Shown here: one piece after another, positions 17,960-25,056 of the stretch
Position numbering within the stretch: the stretch's first letter is position 1
Layout: the number at the start of each line of letters is the position of its first letter
NCBI GenBank assembly: GCA_944380285.1
Contig: CALWGZ010000001.1
Coordinates: 124,001-188,000 of the forward strand
Direction: 5' to 3'
Length of the DNA stretch: 64,000 bases
DNA from: an uncultured Christensenellaceae bacterium
GTDB taxonomy: Bacteria; Bacillota; Clostridia; Christensenellales; UBA3700
Translations under genes and position numbers: made by a program
Notes under the pieces: model-generated
Database searches by the model: none
Told to the model about the DNA's origin: nothing
The model's input: only the letters and a program-made list of their open reading frames with translations

Positions 17960-17988
17960 ATTATAACATCTTTTCAAAATTAAAACAA
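17960..17988 (-). promoter_or_regulatory. Promoter of the TIR-NACHT/methyltransferase operon
   Basis: On the minus strand TTGTTT (17988-17983), 17 bp, and TATAAT (17965-17960). An AGAGGG ribosome site precedes the ATG at 17934 at good spacing, giving a leader of about 20 nt. Confidence 0.65.
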
Positions 17989-18180
17989 GTGTTTTTATTT
18001 GTCGATTAACAACTTATATTTCGTTTGTCAAACATATTTACACTACACTGCCAGAACATCGACAAAGTTTTAGGAAAGCTACTTCCCGTCAAACAAACAA
18101 TTGGCGCGACAGGCATCGCTCTCGAAAAACCAGCATCAAATTCCAATCCTCAACAACGCTCAAACTACCGTTTCGCCAAA

Positions 18181-18840
18181 CGCCCAACCCACTCACTACA
18201 TAACCCAAATCAAATCACTTCATTATTAAACACCAAAACACGATCACCAAAAATCAAAACGAATAAAACACACCCCGAACCCAACCCCCACCTCAAAACA
18301 AAACCCCACCTACTCCCAATAATTCAAACACCACCTACCCCCAAAAAACCTCAATTTCAACAAACATACTATAACACAAAACAAACAAAAAAATAATAAC
18401 CACCCCAAACCCAAAACTACACCCCAAAACCAAACCCTACCTCAAAACAAAATCTCCACCTACTCCCACAATTCAAACACCGCTCCAACCCTCACTCCAA
18501 AAAACTCACCCCAACACAAAACACGATCACCCGCCGATCAAAACAAATCAAACACACACCCAAAACCAACCCCCACCTCGAAACAAAATCTTCACCTACT
18601 CCCAATAATTCAAACACCACTCCACCCCAAAAATCCTCAATTTCAAAAAGCACCCCCAACACAAAAACCAAAAATATAAACACACCCCAAAACCAAACCC
18701 CACATCAAAACAAAATCCCCATCCACTACCATAATTCAACCCCACACCCAACACCTCCTCACCCAAGCAAACCACCCCCAAAACAAACAAACCAAAATAT
18801 AAACACACCCCTGCAACCAAACCCCACCCACTAAAACAAA
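18181..18840. repeat. G-depleted degenerate tandem repeat region
   Basis: I count 12 G in these 660 bases of the + strand, and none at all from 18278 to 18481. The sequence is almost only A, C and some T. It is built from about four degenerate units of 130-150 bp; a well-kept core (CCACCTACTCCCA, then AATTCAAACACC) recurs at 18306, 18456, 18592 and, weaker, 18721, each followed by stretches of CCCCAAAA and CTCAATTTCAA. The complementary strand is G/T-rich and would be the sense strand of any read-through into the TIR gene. Open frames in it are low-complexity artefacts. No known element family is recognised. Confidence 0.8.
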
Positions 18841-18951
18841 ATTATTATAAAATACTCTATTATAATATGATATATTATTAAAATAATTAACTAAAATATA
18901 AATATTTCTTATCATATCCTCACCCCTGCCTCACCACAAAATTCCCGCCAA
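18841..18951. other. Almost pure AT spacer
   Basis: From 18841 to about 18915 the sequence is nearly all A and T (TATTATAATATGATATATTA and similar), separating the G-depleted repeats from the phage-derived cassette. No gene is visible. It may mark a junction between transferred segments. Confidence 0.5.
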
Positions 18952-18979
18952 AAAAACGCACCCTTTCGGATGCGTTTTT
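18952..18979 (-). terminator. Rho-independent terminator of the capsid cassette
   Basis: AAAAACGCA (18952-18960) pairs with TGCGTTTTT (18971-18979) around CCCTTTCGGA, leaving a U-run on the minus strand 4 bp after the last holin gene. Confidence 0.8.
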
Positions 18980-18982
18980 ACT

Positions 18983-19237
18983 TCACTTCTCCGCTTTCAT
19001 TTTGTCGTTTGCGGAGTTGTCGTCCTTTTGTCCTTCAAGGCTGTCGTTTTGCCGTTCGTTTTGCGCCGTATTGGCGGTCGGCGGCTTTTTGACGATGCCG
19101 ATCGCAACGAGGACGCCGACGATCGCGGTGCAGATCTCGGTGAGATGCGGCACATCCGCGCCGAGCGAGCCGGCGATCAGCGCGACCAGCGAGACGAGCG
19201 ACATCCAGAATTCATACGATTTGATCTTTTGTTTCAT
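18983..19237 (-). CDS. Small phage holin
   Basis: 84 residues from the ATG at 19237, which has GAGGTG upstream. Two membrane helices (about residues 9-26 and 34-48: FWMSLVSLVALIAG, ICTAIVGVLVAIGIV) are joined by a short turn, then a long charged tail rich in N, D and K; this is the plan of many Gram-positive phage holins. It is the last gene of the phage-derived cassette, next to a BhlA-type gene. Holins open the membrane for a lysin, but no lysin gene is found in the window. Confidence 0.75.
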   Translation of the reverse strand: MKQKIKSYEFWMSLVSLVALIAGSLGADVPHLTEICTAIVGVLVAIGIVKKPPTANTAQNERQNDSLEGQKDDNSANDKMKAEK

Positions 19238-19244
19238 GGTCACC

Positions 19245-19511
19245 TCATGCGGCGTCGTCCGTTTCGTTTTGCTCGTCGGGGCGCACATTTTTGCGGCGCG
19301 GGACGATACGCGGGCAGACCGCCTTTTTGATCTCGCCGAGGTCGTCTCTGATCTCGTCGATGCCCTGGAGGGCGTCGAGGAGCGAGGCGACGGTTCGTTG
19401 ATATTTTTCCTCACGGGCGCGGCTGTCTTTGAGCTCATAGACGAGCAGCACACAAAACAGCACTGCCCAAGCGCCGTTGGCGACGACGGATTCGAGCACT
19501 GTTTCCCACAT
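19245..19511 (-). CDS. BhlA/UviB-type holin-like peptide
   Basis: 88 residues: one N-terminal membrane helix (NGAWAVLFCVLLVYEL) followed directly by a charged coiled segment (KDSRAREEKYQRTVASLLDAL). This is the pattern of BhlA holins and UviB, a bacteriocin-release factor. GGAGG precedes the ATG at 19511. With the neighbouring two-helix holin it forms a release module without a recognisable lysin. Confidence 0.8.
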   Translation of the reverse strand: MWETVLESVVANGAWAVLFCVLLVYELKDSRAREEKYQRTVASLLDALQGIDEIRDDLGEIKKAVCPRIVPRRKNVRPDEQNETDDAA

Positions 19512-19512
19512 G

Positions 19513-20478
19513 TCAGCCTCCGTACGCCGCGCTGTATATCGCGCCGACGAGCCGTTGATAGTACCGACCGAGGTAGGAGCGCAGGTAGCCGTTGTTCTCG
19601 ATCATATCGATCGCGACATCGGGGTCGAAGCCGGAGTAGAAATCGAGCGCGAGATCGAGCCTTTTGGTATAATTCTCTTGTTTTTCGCCGGTATAGCCGT
19701 ACTTGCGCTCATACTCGGCTTGCGCGGCGGCGCGGTCGTTGTAGTCGGCGATCTCTTGGCGGAGCAGCCTTTGCCGCGTCTTGTAGTAGTTGTCGATGTC
19801 CTGTTTGACCTTGTTGTTATACTCGGTGACGCGATTCGCCTCTTTGTCGCGCTCGGCGATGAGGTCGGCGGTGCGCTCGGCGATATCGGCAGCTGCGTCG
19901 GCGTCCTCGGCTTGGAGCGCCGCGTCGAGTTTTTCTCGCAAAGCGGCGATATTCGCGTCGATCTCCGCCTCTTTGAGTGCGAGTTCGGCGTCCGAGGCTT
20001 TGGTCGCGGCGATCGCAGAGCGGTCCGCCTCTCCTTCCAGACCCGCCTTGATGGACGAACGACCGATGCCTTGGGCGACGGCGGCGTTTTCGATGTCGTC
20101 ATACTCCTCTTTGCGAGCTTTGGCGATGCTCTTTTTTTGCGATTCGTTTTCTGCCTCGGCTTCGTCGCGCTTCGATTCCTCCTTGCGCTCTTCGCCCTGC
20201 GCGGCGGCGCGGAGCTGCTGCTTTTTACTTTCCGAGACAGGTCTCAATTCGTTCTCGACGCGCGTCGCGATCGACTCGTCCGACTCGGGCTTATACTCCT
20301 TGTAGGTATAGCCGTGTTCGACGGGGAACAGTTCCTCGACGGGCGTGGGCTCGTACTTTTCCTTTGTCTCATTCCACTCTTTGTCCAATTGGATCAACAA
20401 TTCGTTGAGTTCCTCTTCGGTGGACGCCTTTTTGAGTTTTGCGCGGTTGTCTTCCGCGTCGTTGTATTTGTTTGCCAT
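19513..20478 (-). CDS. Coiled-coil phage structural or internal protein
   Basis: 321 residues from the ATG at 20478, which follows AGGAGG. The body is highly charged and helical: a long Ala/Glu/Lys/Asp heptad-like coiled coil from about residue 80 to 240 (ALKEAEIDANIAALREKLDA), then a Tyr-rich C-terminus (GYLRSYLGRYYQRLVGAIYS). There is no signal peptide or membrane segment. From its place after the nozzle gene it may be an internal-core, ejection or appendage protein; no family is recognised. Confidence 0.55.
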   Translation of the reverse strand: MANKYNDAEDNRAKLKKASTEEELNELLIQLDKEWNETKEKYEPTPVEELFPVEHGYTYKEYKPESDESIATRVENELRPVSESKKQQLRAAAQGEERKEESKRDEAEAENESQKKSIAKARKEEYDDIENAAVAQGIGRSSIKAGLEGEADRSAIAATKASDAELALKEAEIDANIAALREKLDAALQAEDADAAADIAERTADLIAERDKEANRVTEYNNKVKQDIDNYYKTRQRLLRQEIADYNDRAAAQAEYERKYGYTGEKQENYTKRLDLALDFYSGFDPDVAIDMIENNGYLRSYLGRYYQRLVGAIYSAAYGG

Positions 20479-20504
20479 ATTCCCTCCTTGAATTTTCGGA
20501 GCCG

Positions 20505-20888
20505 TCACGGCTCGAAGAACGCGCCGCCCCTGACGGACAGCGTGAGTTTGAGCGCCGCGACGGCAGCCGAGGCGACGAAGCGAAAGCGCGCCTCGCCGCC
20601 CGCGGACTTGAACGTGGTCGCGGCTATGGGTGCGGCGACGATTTTCGATCCGAGCGCCGAGCCGTCCGCGCCGATGAGCGACATCGTACCGGCGACGTCT
20701 CCGCTCGGCGAAAAGACCTCGGCATACACCTCTCCCCCTCCGCGCACTCCGACCTCAATGCTTTGCCCCGCCGCGACGTCGGTCGTCACGAGGCGGTACG
20801 TTCTCTCGGCGATAGCGGAGTTTTCTTCGGCGAGCGCGATCGCCTCACGCGCCAAAGTCGACGCGTCCGTCTTTTTCAAAAGTCCCAT
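20505..20888 (-). CDS. Small phage structural protein, unknown
   Basis: 127 residues from the ATG at 20888 (GGAGGTAAA upstream). A short helical N-terminus (STLAREAIALAEENSAIAE) precedes an Ala/Gly/Val-rich beta-looking segment ending ALKLTLSVRGGAFFEP. It sits between the beta-propeller gene and the coiled-coil gene in the late operon. Possibly a tail or head-decoration component; no family recognised. Confidence 0.5.
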   Translation of the reverse strand: MGLLKKTDASTLAREAIALAEENSAIAERTYRLVTTDVAAGQSIEVGVRGGGEVYAEVFSPSGDVAGTMSLIGADGSALGSKIVAAPIAATTFKSAGGEARFRFVASAAVAALKLTLSVRGGAFFEP

Positions 20889-21012
20889 TTTACCTCCGTG
20901 CGGAACATCCTTTTGCCCTTTACTTTGTAGCCGCATTCCGCCTTATCGGTAGCCACAGATCTCGGCGCGCTCCGCGACAGGCGAGGATATTACGCATTAT
21001 TATCAATTATTT

Positions 21013-21027
21013 TGACGTATTACGTCA
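21013..21027. promoter_or_regulatory. 15-bp palindrome in the only gap of the late operon
   Basis: TGACGTA and TACGTCA arms around one base form a perfect palindrome 9 bp after the beta-propeller stop, in the 147-bp gap between that gene and the next (20889-21035). It may be a regulator site or weak hairpin; nothing else is seen in the gap. Confidence 0.3.
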
Positions 21028-21035
21028 TATTTTTT

Positions 21036-22475
21036 CTATATCGCGGTCTCGATCGTGACCAGCGGCGGCGAGATGACGGCGCTCGGAGCGCGGCATGTGA
21101 TGTCGAACTCGAACTCGCGTCCCGCAACGCCGATCAACCTCTTTGCGATCGCCGGCGAGAAGAGGTATTCGTGCCTCTCCCCGTCGGCGACGATGCCGAG
21201 AGTGAACGGCGCGCTCGTCCTGCACTCGATCTGCACGATGCGCTTTTTGTCGCACGGCAGACCGAGGTCTATCCCGCCGATGTGCCAATAGGCGAACCTC
21301 TTGCGATATACGCCGCCTCTGTCGTTTGCGGCGAGCACCGCGCCGTCCTCTTTGGAGCGAGCGAGCAGTCTGTTGTCCTTCTCCCCTCTGAGCGCGGTGG
21401 GCGAGGCGAAGTCAAGCCCTCTCGACACGTCGATATTGCCGCTGTCGAGGTCGAGCGCGAACATTGCGCCGTCGCCTCCTCCGGGCGCGGACTTGCCGTC
21501 GTCGAAGCAGGCAAGATATTTGCCTCGCCAAAAGACCGCGGACACGTCCTTTGCGTCCGCAAGCAATTTGTCCGCCCTCGATGTGAGCTTGCGCACCCCA
21601 TAGCCGTCGCTTCCGTACACTCCGTCGCCGGCGGCGAACACAAGGCTGTCGCCGCACACGACCGCGCTCTTTGCGAAGATACGCCCGGTGTCCGAGGATA
21701 TCCTCTTGAGCGTGAACGAGCTTTGATCGGAGTATGCGGTCAGGCGGTACAGTCCGTACTCGCAGACGACAAAGAGGAAATCGCTCATCGGCACGATCGC
21801 GAGCACCTTACCCGCCGAGCCGTCGGTATAGATATAGCCGCCCGCGTCAAGGGAGACGCTCCAATCGTACGGGTCGAACGCGTCCGAAAACCACACGCAC
21901 GGCCGCTCTCTGTCGACGACCGCAAAGACGCGTTCGCGATAGGTGCGGATGTCGCGTATGGGCAGTGCGTTCGCGACGGTCTGTCCGCCGTTTGAACCGG
22001 AGAGGATATAGACTCCCGCTCCGCGCCCGGCGAACAGCATGAGGTCGTCGTCCTCGAAGACGTAGCCGACCGCGCTGACGAAGGTGCCGGGCGACATGTC
22101 TGTCTTTGTCTGCCAAGTCGCGTTCTCGTCGCCGAGGACGAGATAGCTCAGCCGCTGCGATTCGGAGGCGAACAGCACGTCGCGCGTCTTGCCGTCGATC
22201 TTTAGTTTGCCGGCAAAGAGTTCGTATTCTCCGAATTGCGTCTGCGGCACGGGCAAGGCTTGCGCTCTTCCGTCGTCCAACGTCTGTCGGAACGGCGAAA
22301 ACGAGACTCCGTCCGTCAATCTGCCGCGGTCGAACGCGAAGTTGAACGCCTCGTCGCACATGCTCTTGGGCAGCGAGCGGTCGGCGTCGTCGGGATCGTA
22401 GCCGCCGAAATCCGTCAGCGGCACCCGTCTTTTGACGACCTTGCCCAATGCATATTTTCCGTCATAGCGTATCAC
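21036..22475 (-). CDS. Beta-propeller phage protein, probable tail nozzle (T7 gp12-like position)
   Basis: 479 residues from a GTG at 22475 overlapping the upstream stop by 4 bp (GTGA), with GGGGAGG in front. The sequence is a run of short beta-blade units with repeated Asp/Gly/Tyr turns (ELFAGKLKIDGKTRDVLFA, DDDLMLFAGRGAGVYIL, YLACFDDGKSAPG). It follows a 177-residue helical protein, as the nozzle gp12 follows the adaptor gp11 in T7-like podoviruses. Function is inferred from fold pattern and order, not from a motif. Confidence 0.6.
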   Translation of the reverse strand: MIRYDGKYALGKVVKRRVPLTDFGGYDPDDADRSLPKSMCDEAFNFAFDRGRLTDGVSFSPFRQTLDDGRAQALPVPQTQFGEYELFAGKLKIDGKTRDVLFASESQRLSYLVLGDENATWQTKTDMSPGTFVSAVGYVFEDDDLMLFAGRGAGVYILSGSNGGQTVANALPIRDIRTYRERVFAVVDRERPCVWFSDAFDPYDWSVSLDAGGYIYTDGSAGKVLAIVPMSDFLFVVCEYGLYRLTAYSDQSSFTLKRISSDTGRIFAKSAVVCGDSLVFAAGDGVYGSDGYGVRKLTSRADKLLADAKDVSAVFWRGKYLACFDDGKSAPGGGDGAMFALDLDSGNIDVSRGLDFASPTALRGEKDNRLLARSKEDGAVLAANDRGGVYRKRFAYWHIGGIDLGLPCDKKRIVQIECRTSAPFTLGIVADGERHEYLFSPAIAKRLIGVAGREFEFDITCRAPSAVISPPLVTIETAI

Positions 22476-23005
22476 AGCCACATCCTCCCCGGCATACGCA
22501 CTTCGCGTCTCGCCCTGACAGCGGCGCGCATATCCTCTGCGAATCTGCCGCCGAAGTCCTCCGCGAGGTCGGGCATGCCCTCGATCGCGCAAAACTCCGC
22601 GGCGGCGCCGAGAGCGGCGGACTTAGCCGTGACGCACGGCGCGACTTCGCACTCGTCTTCGAGCGCGGCGCGCGAGGGCAGGCAATGATACTCGACCTCG
22701 AGCGCGCCGTTTTCGGCGACTTCGCACACCTCGCCGAGGCAGCGGAACGCGATCGTTCGATCGCCGCTTTTCACCTTTTTGACGGCGATCGCATGCCGCG
22801 GCAGGTCGGCAAGAGAAAATCTCCCGCCCCTTGCCGTGACGGACGCGACTTCGACGAGCGGCGCATATTCGAGCGCGATCTTTTCGAGCGTTCGTCTTGC
22901 GCACTCGGCGAGTTTTTCCGTCGCCTCGTCGCCCGAGGCGCCGATGGAACATCTCTCTTTGCCCAGCCAAAATTTTGTTTCGTCGACGATCTGTTTGAGC
23001 GTCAT
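22472..23005 (-). CDS. Probable head-tail connector (adaptor)
   Basis: 177 residues from the ATG at 23005 (GGAGGTGGAT upstream). Helical at both ends (TLKQIVDETKFWLG at the start, GRFAEDMRAAVRARREVRM near the end) with a beta segment in the middle, a size and layout like podovirus adaptors that bind beneath the portal. It lies between a capsid-adjacent gene and the propeller gene, and its stop overlaps the latter's GTG. Family not recognised with certainty. Confidence 0.55.
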   Translation of the reverse strand: MTLKQIVDETKFWLGKERCSIGASGDEATEKLAECARRTLEKIALEYAPLVEVASVTARGGRFSLADLPRHAIAVKKVKSGDRTIAFRCLGEVCEVAENGALEVEYHCLPSRAALEDECEVAPCVTAKSAALGAAAEFCAIEGMPDLAEDFGGRFAEDMRAAVRARREVRMPGRMWL

Positions 23006-23028
23006 ATCCACCTCCTCGGGGCGCGCGG

Positions 23029-23355
23029 TCACAAAATGCCGTCCAGCGCGTCCATTGCCTTCGACCGAAGTTCGGAGAGCCGTCTCTGCTCTTCGAGCGC
23101 ATTGTGGCGGTCTATCTCCGCCTGAAGCGCGGCGAGACGTTCTATCCTCGTCTTGCGAAGGTATGTCAGCGCGCGGCAGTCGAGACGATCGAACGGCAGC
23201 ACGATGGGGCAAGAGCGATCTTCGCCCGCAAACACTTCGAACCTGCGTTTCCCCTTGTTGTATTCGATCCGATAGCGCGGGTCGATGCTCTTCGCCCTGT
23301 CCGCGATGCCGAAGAGGTCGTCCGTGATCGCGACCGACGCGCCCCTCATGCTCAT
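23029..23355 (-). CDS. Small phage protein following the capsid gene
   Basis: 108 residues, starting with an ATG that overlaps the capsid stop (ATGA); a second ATG lies two codons in. The N-terminal half reads as a beta fold (DPRYRIEYNKGKRRFEVFAG, then RSCPIVLPF); the C-terminal half is a basic helix (RKTRIERLAALQAEIDRHN). It may be a head-completion or decoration protein. No family recognised. Confidence 0.6.
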   Translation of the reverse strand: MSMRGASVAITDDLFGIADRAKSIDPRYRIEYNKGKRRFEVFAGEDRSCPIVLPFDRLDCRALTYLRKTRIERLAALQAEIDRHNALEEQRRLSELRSKAMDALDGIL

Positions 23356-24524
23356 GCCGACGTGATGCCGGTGTATTTGAGCTGCGCCATCGGTCTGTCG
23401 CAGATGAGATCGGCGTACTTGACGAGCGTCGCGGTGTAGGTCGCGCTGCCGGCGTTTTGGCGGATGATCTTGCCGCCGTCGCCCTCGAGCCATCTCCAAT
23501 CGCACAGCTGGTGCAGCTTGAAGTCGCGGCTGTTGAGGAAGTACATCTGACCGTCGTCGATGAACCTGTCCGCGACAACGGGGATGCCGTTGAAGGACAG
23601 CGCGCGGAAGCCGCCGTCGAGGTTCATGTAGTCGACGTTGGTGCGGGTCGTTGCGCAGGCGTCGAGGTATGCCCTGCGGCTGTCGTATGCGCAGAGGATG
23701 ATGTCGGTCGCCGAGCCGGTGTACTCGTCGATCATGTCGATCGCCTGCTGCATCTTCTCGGTGTCGATCGCGCCGACCTGCGTCTTGGTGATCGCTTGGA
23801 GATACTTCTTGCCGGCGCGGCTGACGCCGTACAGGTCACCGGTGCCGAACACCGCTTCGAGACCGGTGATCTCGTTGTTTTTGGAGCCTTGGACGGTGAA
23901 AGTGACAAAGTCGCTCTCGGCGATCGCGCTGCCCGCGCCGGTGACGGTGACTGTCTTTGCGGAGCGGTCGATCTCGGTGACGCGCACTCCTTTGAGCGCC
24001 TCGATGGCTTCGCCGTCCGAATCGTAGCCGTCCAGCACCATGCCCTCGACGAGGCGCTTGACGCTGTCGACGACGAAGATGTTGTTGCTCGTGCCGTTGT
24101 CGGTCGCCTTGCAGAGGGTGCCGCTGCCGTCGCCGTACAGCATTCTGCCGAGGTTGAACTTGGACGATTCGAGCAGCCCCTCCATCTCGGCGTCGAGCAG
24201 ATTGACGAATGCGCCGGCGCTGGACTGCGACGCTCTGATCGCCTTGTCGGACAGTTCGATCGTGCCGTACAGGTTTTTGAGTTCCAGCTTGAAGCGCTCG
24301 TAGTTGTTGGGCGCCGCAGCAGGCAGAGCGCCCGTCTCGGTGCCGGCTCCGACGCCGCCGTTGACGCCGTAGGGCACCAGCTTGATGATCTCCTTGCCCC
24401 AGACGTCGGACGAGGTCTGCTTGATCATCGTGTAGAAGGGGTTGACCCCGACGTTGAGTTGATTTGCGACGACCCCGAGATATACCGCTTTCAGGGCCTT
24501 TTCCGCTGTTTCGAGTGTAACCAT
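23352..24524 (-). CDS. Phage major capsid protein (HK97-fold type)
   Basis: 390 residues. The early region (ETAEKALKAVYLGVVANQLN; NPFYTMIKQTSSDVWGKEI) and the conserved C-terminal block (NGIPVVADRFIDDGQMYFLN, then SRDFKLHQLCDW) fit HK97-fold capsid proteins, where a late beta-strand carries a VV-D-FI element and a surface-exposed product loop. It directly follows the scaffold-like gene (3 bp) and precedes connector genes. GGAGG lies 10 nt before the ATG. No N-terminal protease or delta domain is visible, in keeping with a separate scaffold. Confidence 0.82.
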   Translation of the reverse strand: MVTLETAEKALKAVYLGVVANQLNVGVNPFYTMIKQTSSDVWGKEIIKLVPYGVNGGVGAGTETGALPAAAPNNYERFKLELKNLYGTIELSDKAIRASQSSAGAFVNLLDAEMEGLLESSKFNLGRMLYGDGSGTLCKATDNGTSNNIFVVDSVKRLVEGMVLDGYDSDGEAIEALKGVRVTEIDRSAKTVTVTGAGSAIAESDFVTFTVQGSKNNEITGLEAVFGTGDLYGVSRAGKKYLQAITKTQVGAIDTEKMQQAIDMIDEYTGSATDIILCAYDSRRAYLDACATTRTNVDYMNLDGGFRALSFNGIPVVADRFIDDGQMYFLNSRDFKLHQLCDWRWLEGDGGKIIRQNAGSATYTATLVKYADLICDRPMAQLKYTGITSA

Positions 24525-24527
24525 TGC

Positions 24528-25025
24528 TTAAAATCCTCCATTTTCGAGCATGCCTTTGAAGAACCTTCCCGCCTCGGCAATGCTCTTTGGTCTTTGAGGC
24601 GGAACGGGGTTGATCTTGCCGCGCGCCGAGATTGTCGACGGCGGCTTTGAGCGGCAAAGGTCTTGCAAAAATTGCTTGACGACCTCCGCCCTCGTCTGTT
24701 CGTCGAGGACGGCTGCGCCGCGCTTTTCGCCTTCGCCGCACTCGGAAGGCGGAGCGTTTACGCCGCCGCTCGCGGTCGCGGTCGACGGCTCTTTCTCTGC
24801 CTCTTGCTCGGCGTGCTTCCCGTCCCCGTCCGACGACTTTGCGGCGCTCTCTTCGAGACGACGTTTGAGCTGCGCATACAGCTGACATCTGCGCGTAAAC
24901 TCGCTCTGAAGTGAGTCGTATGCTCTCTCCAATTCGCCCACGGAGGCGAACTTGCCGCAAAAGATCTTCTCGCCGTTGTCCGCGCCCTCGGGCGGGGCGG
25001 CGTCGATTTGTTTCTGCGTATCCAT
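24528..25025 (-). CDS. Probable capsid scaffolding protein
   Basis: 165 residues, acidic and low-complexity in the middle (E, A, G and S-rich about residues 65-110), with a helical segment at residues 30-60 (SVGELERAYDSLQSEFTRRC) and a basic Pro-containing C-terminus, the end that binds capsid in known scaffolds. It lies between portal and capsid genes, the standard place. AGGAGG precedes the ATG. Assigned from position and composition rather than a signature. Confidence 0.6.
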   Translation of the reverse strand: MDTQKQIDAAPPEGADNGEKIFCGKFASVGELERAYDSLQSEFTRRCQLYAQLKRRLEESAAKSSDGDGKHAEQEAEKEPSTATASGGVNAPPSECGEGEKRGAAVLDEQTRAEVVKQFLQDLCRSKPPSTISARGKINPVPPQRPKSIAEAGRFFKGMLENGGF

Positions 25026-25056
25026 AATACCCTCCTTTTTTTGGTGTCCGTGTCTG

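Noticed and set aside
18492..18820. Small hydrophobic open frames on the minus strand in the G-depleted repeats
   Set aside because: They are a product of the G/T-rich strand (Gly, Val, Leu, Phe, Trp only), overlap each other and follow the repeat units.
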